Origin: an uncultured Prevotellaceae bacterium
Lineage (GTDB): Bacteria > Bacteroidota > Bacteroidia > Bacteroidales > Bacteroidaceae
DNA: 8,961 nt
Direction: 5' to 3'
NCBI GenBank assembly: GCA_945486445.1
Contig: CALYTD010000030.1
Location: 1-8,961 of the forward strand
Shown here in pieces: positions 7,477-8,961 of the stretch (its first letter is position 1; every line of letters starts with the position of its first letter). The notes beneath the pieces are model-generated. The model searched no databases. It was not told where the DNA came from and was given only the letters and a program-made list of their open reading frames with translations. The translations under genes and the position numbers were made by a program.

Positions 7477-8485
7477 CTATCATATAGGCCTTGCTTCTTT
7501 GTATCACATTGCGGCGCAGGTGGTCAGCATAGAAGAACAGTTCCTGCAGGTGCAGGTTGCCCTCTGGGAACATACTGGCAAGTGAAGGAAGATGATAACG
7601 TGAGGGGTTGATGCCTCCTACAATCAGAACGTGCCGGGCGGTGTCAACAGTGACGGTTACTGGTGTTTCTGGTGAGGCTGGTACCACTGCGGTGCCATAA
7701 GGGAAGCGTGGGTCATCGGCTGCTGGCTGCGTATGGGCAGGGAGCAGCAGGGCGGGGGTAGCGGTAGTGGTCCACGTTACAGGATTGATGCACGCAATGT
7801 TGCCCCCACAGAGTGAGGGATTGATGGCGGAGGGGCTGGTAACACTGTTGTAGCAGACGGTTACTCCACACGTGAGTGAATCCTGCGCAAGGCGTATTGT
7901 TTGTGTGTTGCGAGCCGTGGAGACGGTGTCTGCCGCGGTAATGCCGTAGCCTATGACGTACGCAGCGATAAGACGGCGGTAGGTATCGCTGTCCATCTGT
8001 TTTAACAGTTCTACCACCATGCGTGCGCCTTGGCTGAACCCTGCGAGTATGAAGGGGCGGCCGCCGTTGTAATGGGCAAGATAATGCTTGAAGGCTTGTA
8101 TGACAGAGGAACGTGCCGTGTCAGCAGCAGCACGGTGTGTAGTTTCGTCGGGCGTGCCGAATGTCGCTTGTGGGTAGTACGGCAGGAAGAGATTGGCCTG
8201 CACAGAGAAGATGGTGTCAGCGAGTTCCGCTGACAGTTGCCATGCCTTGCGATGTGCAGGGTTATATGGGTCGGCATTGTAACGGGGCACGCCACGTGCG
8301 TCCTGCCATGCGAAGACACAAGTTGGTAACACGTAGAACACGTCGGGCTGGGCAGCATTGATATGCTTGGCAGAGAGGCGTTTGCAGCCTTCATACCACA
8401 GTGTGCTGTCGTTCCAGTTCAAAGTCTGTGCGCTTACCTCTGCACACAGGGTGAGGAGGAAGAGGAGAGAGAGGGGGAATTTCAT
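7469..8485 (-). CDS. Secreted alpha/beta hydrolase, DUF3089-type
   Basis: This 338-residue protein has a signal peptide (1-19, A19/Q20). The leader has a Cys at 14, but in LTLC, which is not a lipobox. The mature part resembles DUF3089 alpha/beta hydrolases: an early DVFYVLPT strand (48-55), the nucleophile elbow GFSQG (149-153) giving S151 as likely catalytic serine, and a C-terminal segment around H312 that may supply the catalytic histidine. The acid residue is not assigned. The reaction is unknown. An esterase removing acetyl or methyl esters from a pectic fragment would fit the neighbours, but nothing in the sequence fixes this. It lies 125 nt downstream of the symporter gene on the same strand, with no TAnnTTTG promoter seen between them, so co-transcription is likely. 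The ATG at 8485 follows an A7 run, with no Shine-Dalgarno sequence. It converges on gene B, with a shared terminator between. Confidence 0.75.
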   Translation of the reverse strand: MKFPLSLLFLLTLCAEVSAQTLNWNDSTLWYEGCKRLSAKHINAAQPDVFYVLPTCVFAWQDARGVPRYNADPYNPAHRKAWQLSAELADTIFSVQANLFLPYYPQATFGTPDETTHRAAADTARSSVIQAFKHYLAHYNGGRPFILAGFSQGARMVVELLKQMDSDTYRRLIAAYVIGYGITAADTVSTARNTQTIRLAQDSLTCGVTVCYNSVTSPSAINPSLCGGNIACINPVTWTTTATPALLLPAHTQPAADDPRFPYGTAVVPASPETPVTVTVDTARHVLIVGGINPSRYHLPSLASMFPEGNLHLQELFFYADHLRRNVIQRSKAYMIGK

Positions 8486-8492
8486 TTTTTTT

Positions 8493-8624
8493 GAGGTTAT
8501 GTGGTTTGTGGTTAATGGTTATAGGTCACGTTAGGTTAAGGGGTTATGGGTTGTAGTTTTAGCTCTGATAGGTGGATGTTGGGGCGAAATAACCTCTAAC
8601 CCTCTACCTTTTAACCCACAACCC
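8493..8624. repeat. GGTTA / TAACC-rich leader with inverted repeats
   Basis: The gap between genes D and C contains five GGTTA pentamers on the plus strand (8495, 8510, 8517, 8534, 8542), followed by three TAACC (8590, 8597, 8612), the last at the end of gene D. This produces a perfect 8-bp inverted repeat GAGGTTAT (8493-8500) / ATAACCTC (8589-8596) and a nested imperfect 13-bp one (8541-8553 with 8612-8624, 11 of 13 matching). In the transcript of gene C the part nearest the start codon is C/A-rich and nearly G-free. It may be a structured leader or decayed low-complexity sequence; function is unknown. Confidence 0.5.
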
Positions 8625-8961
8625 TCCTGCTTATCAACGCCAACGCGAGATAGGTTATCGCTCCGTTTACTATCAGCAGTTCGTAACCGAAATGATATCC
8701 CGTGAGGCGTGGTACGCTTTCAGCAAGGAGATAGCAGAGTATAGGTGAGGCGATGCAGGCTATTATTGGCCCTTTGCCAAGCGGATTGCAACGCCGTTTG
8801 TGCAACAGTGCGTATGCAAACAGTCCGAGCAGCGGACCGTAGGTGTAACTGCACAGCCTGTATATAGCGTCAATCAGTGAGGTATTATTGAAATGATGAA
8901 AGAGCATTATGCAGACAATGAACACCATAGCCATAACGATATGCACCCTGCGGCGTGTCTT
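8611..8961 (-). CDS. Sodium:solute symporter (SSF family), C-terminal fragment
   Basis: The reading frame is open to the right edge; only the last 116 residues are present, so the start lies outside the window. The fragment has about four hydrophobic segments and the pattern SYTYGPLLGLFAYALL, a later SPILCYLL and FGYELLIVNGAITYL, as in the last helices of Bacteroidota members of the solute:sodium symporter family (TC 2.A.21). These inner-membrane proteins take up sugars, sugar acids or other small solutes with Na+. Substrate cannot be told from this part. Beside secreted glycosidases, import of a released monosaccharide or sugar acid is reasonable. The GTG at 8944-8946 is an internal Val codon, not the start, because coding sequence continues upstream. 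It ends 125 nt before gene C and is probably in one operon with it. Confidence 0.8.
   Translation of the reverse strand, partial: KTRRRVHIVMAMVFIVCIMLFHHFNNTSLIDAIYRLCSYTYGPLLGLFAYALLHKRRCNPLGKGPIIACIASPILCYLLAESVPRLTGYHFGYELLIVNGAITYLALALISRRVVG

Overview
The window looks like Bacteroidota (Bacteroidales, Prevotella- or Bacteroides-like) carbohydrate-degradation DNA. The evidence is a set of secreted multidomain glycosidases, promoters of the Bacteroides type (TTTG, about 20 bp, TAnnTTTG), start codons without Shine-Dalgarno sequences, and three signal peptides that all end in Ala followed by Gln. No SusC/SusD pair lies inside the window, so I cannot call it a complete polysaccharide utilization locus.

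Layout: positions 1-200 hold the terminator of the first gene and a well-formed minus-strand promoter that appears to drive a gene starting at the left edge. Gene A (201-3521, minus) is a 1106-residue secreted protein with a sialidase-like propeller, a LamG-like sandwich and an (alpha/alpha)6 domain. This is the arrangement of the rhamnogalacturonan-II (RG-II) side-chain-D enzyme GH143-GH142, known from Bacteroides thetaiotaomicron BT1020. A divergent intergenic region of 225 bp carries a promoter for gene B (3747-7376, plus), a 1209-residue secreted GH78 alpha-L-rhamnosidase fused to a COG4692-type BNR propeller. Then come a strong hairpin terminator merged with three 22-bp tandem repeats (7390-7476), gene C (7469-8485, minus; secreted DUF3089-type alpha/beta hydrolase), a 125-bp leader rich in GGTTA/TAACC, and the C-terminal end of gene D (8611 to the right edge, minus; sodium:solute symporter).

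How they may work together: RG-II carries two disaccharide side chains in which a neutral sugar is linked to a ulosonic acid: side chain D (beta-L-Araf on Dha) and side chain C (alpha-L-Rha on Kdo). Gene A has the architecture that removes chain D. Gene B carries a rhamnosidase and a sialidase-like propeller on one polypeptide, in the opposite order, and could be its chain-C counterpart. That second assignment is my inference and is the most interesting hypothesis here. Gene C may remove ester groups and gene D may import a released product; both roles are inferred from context only.
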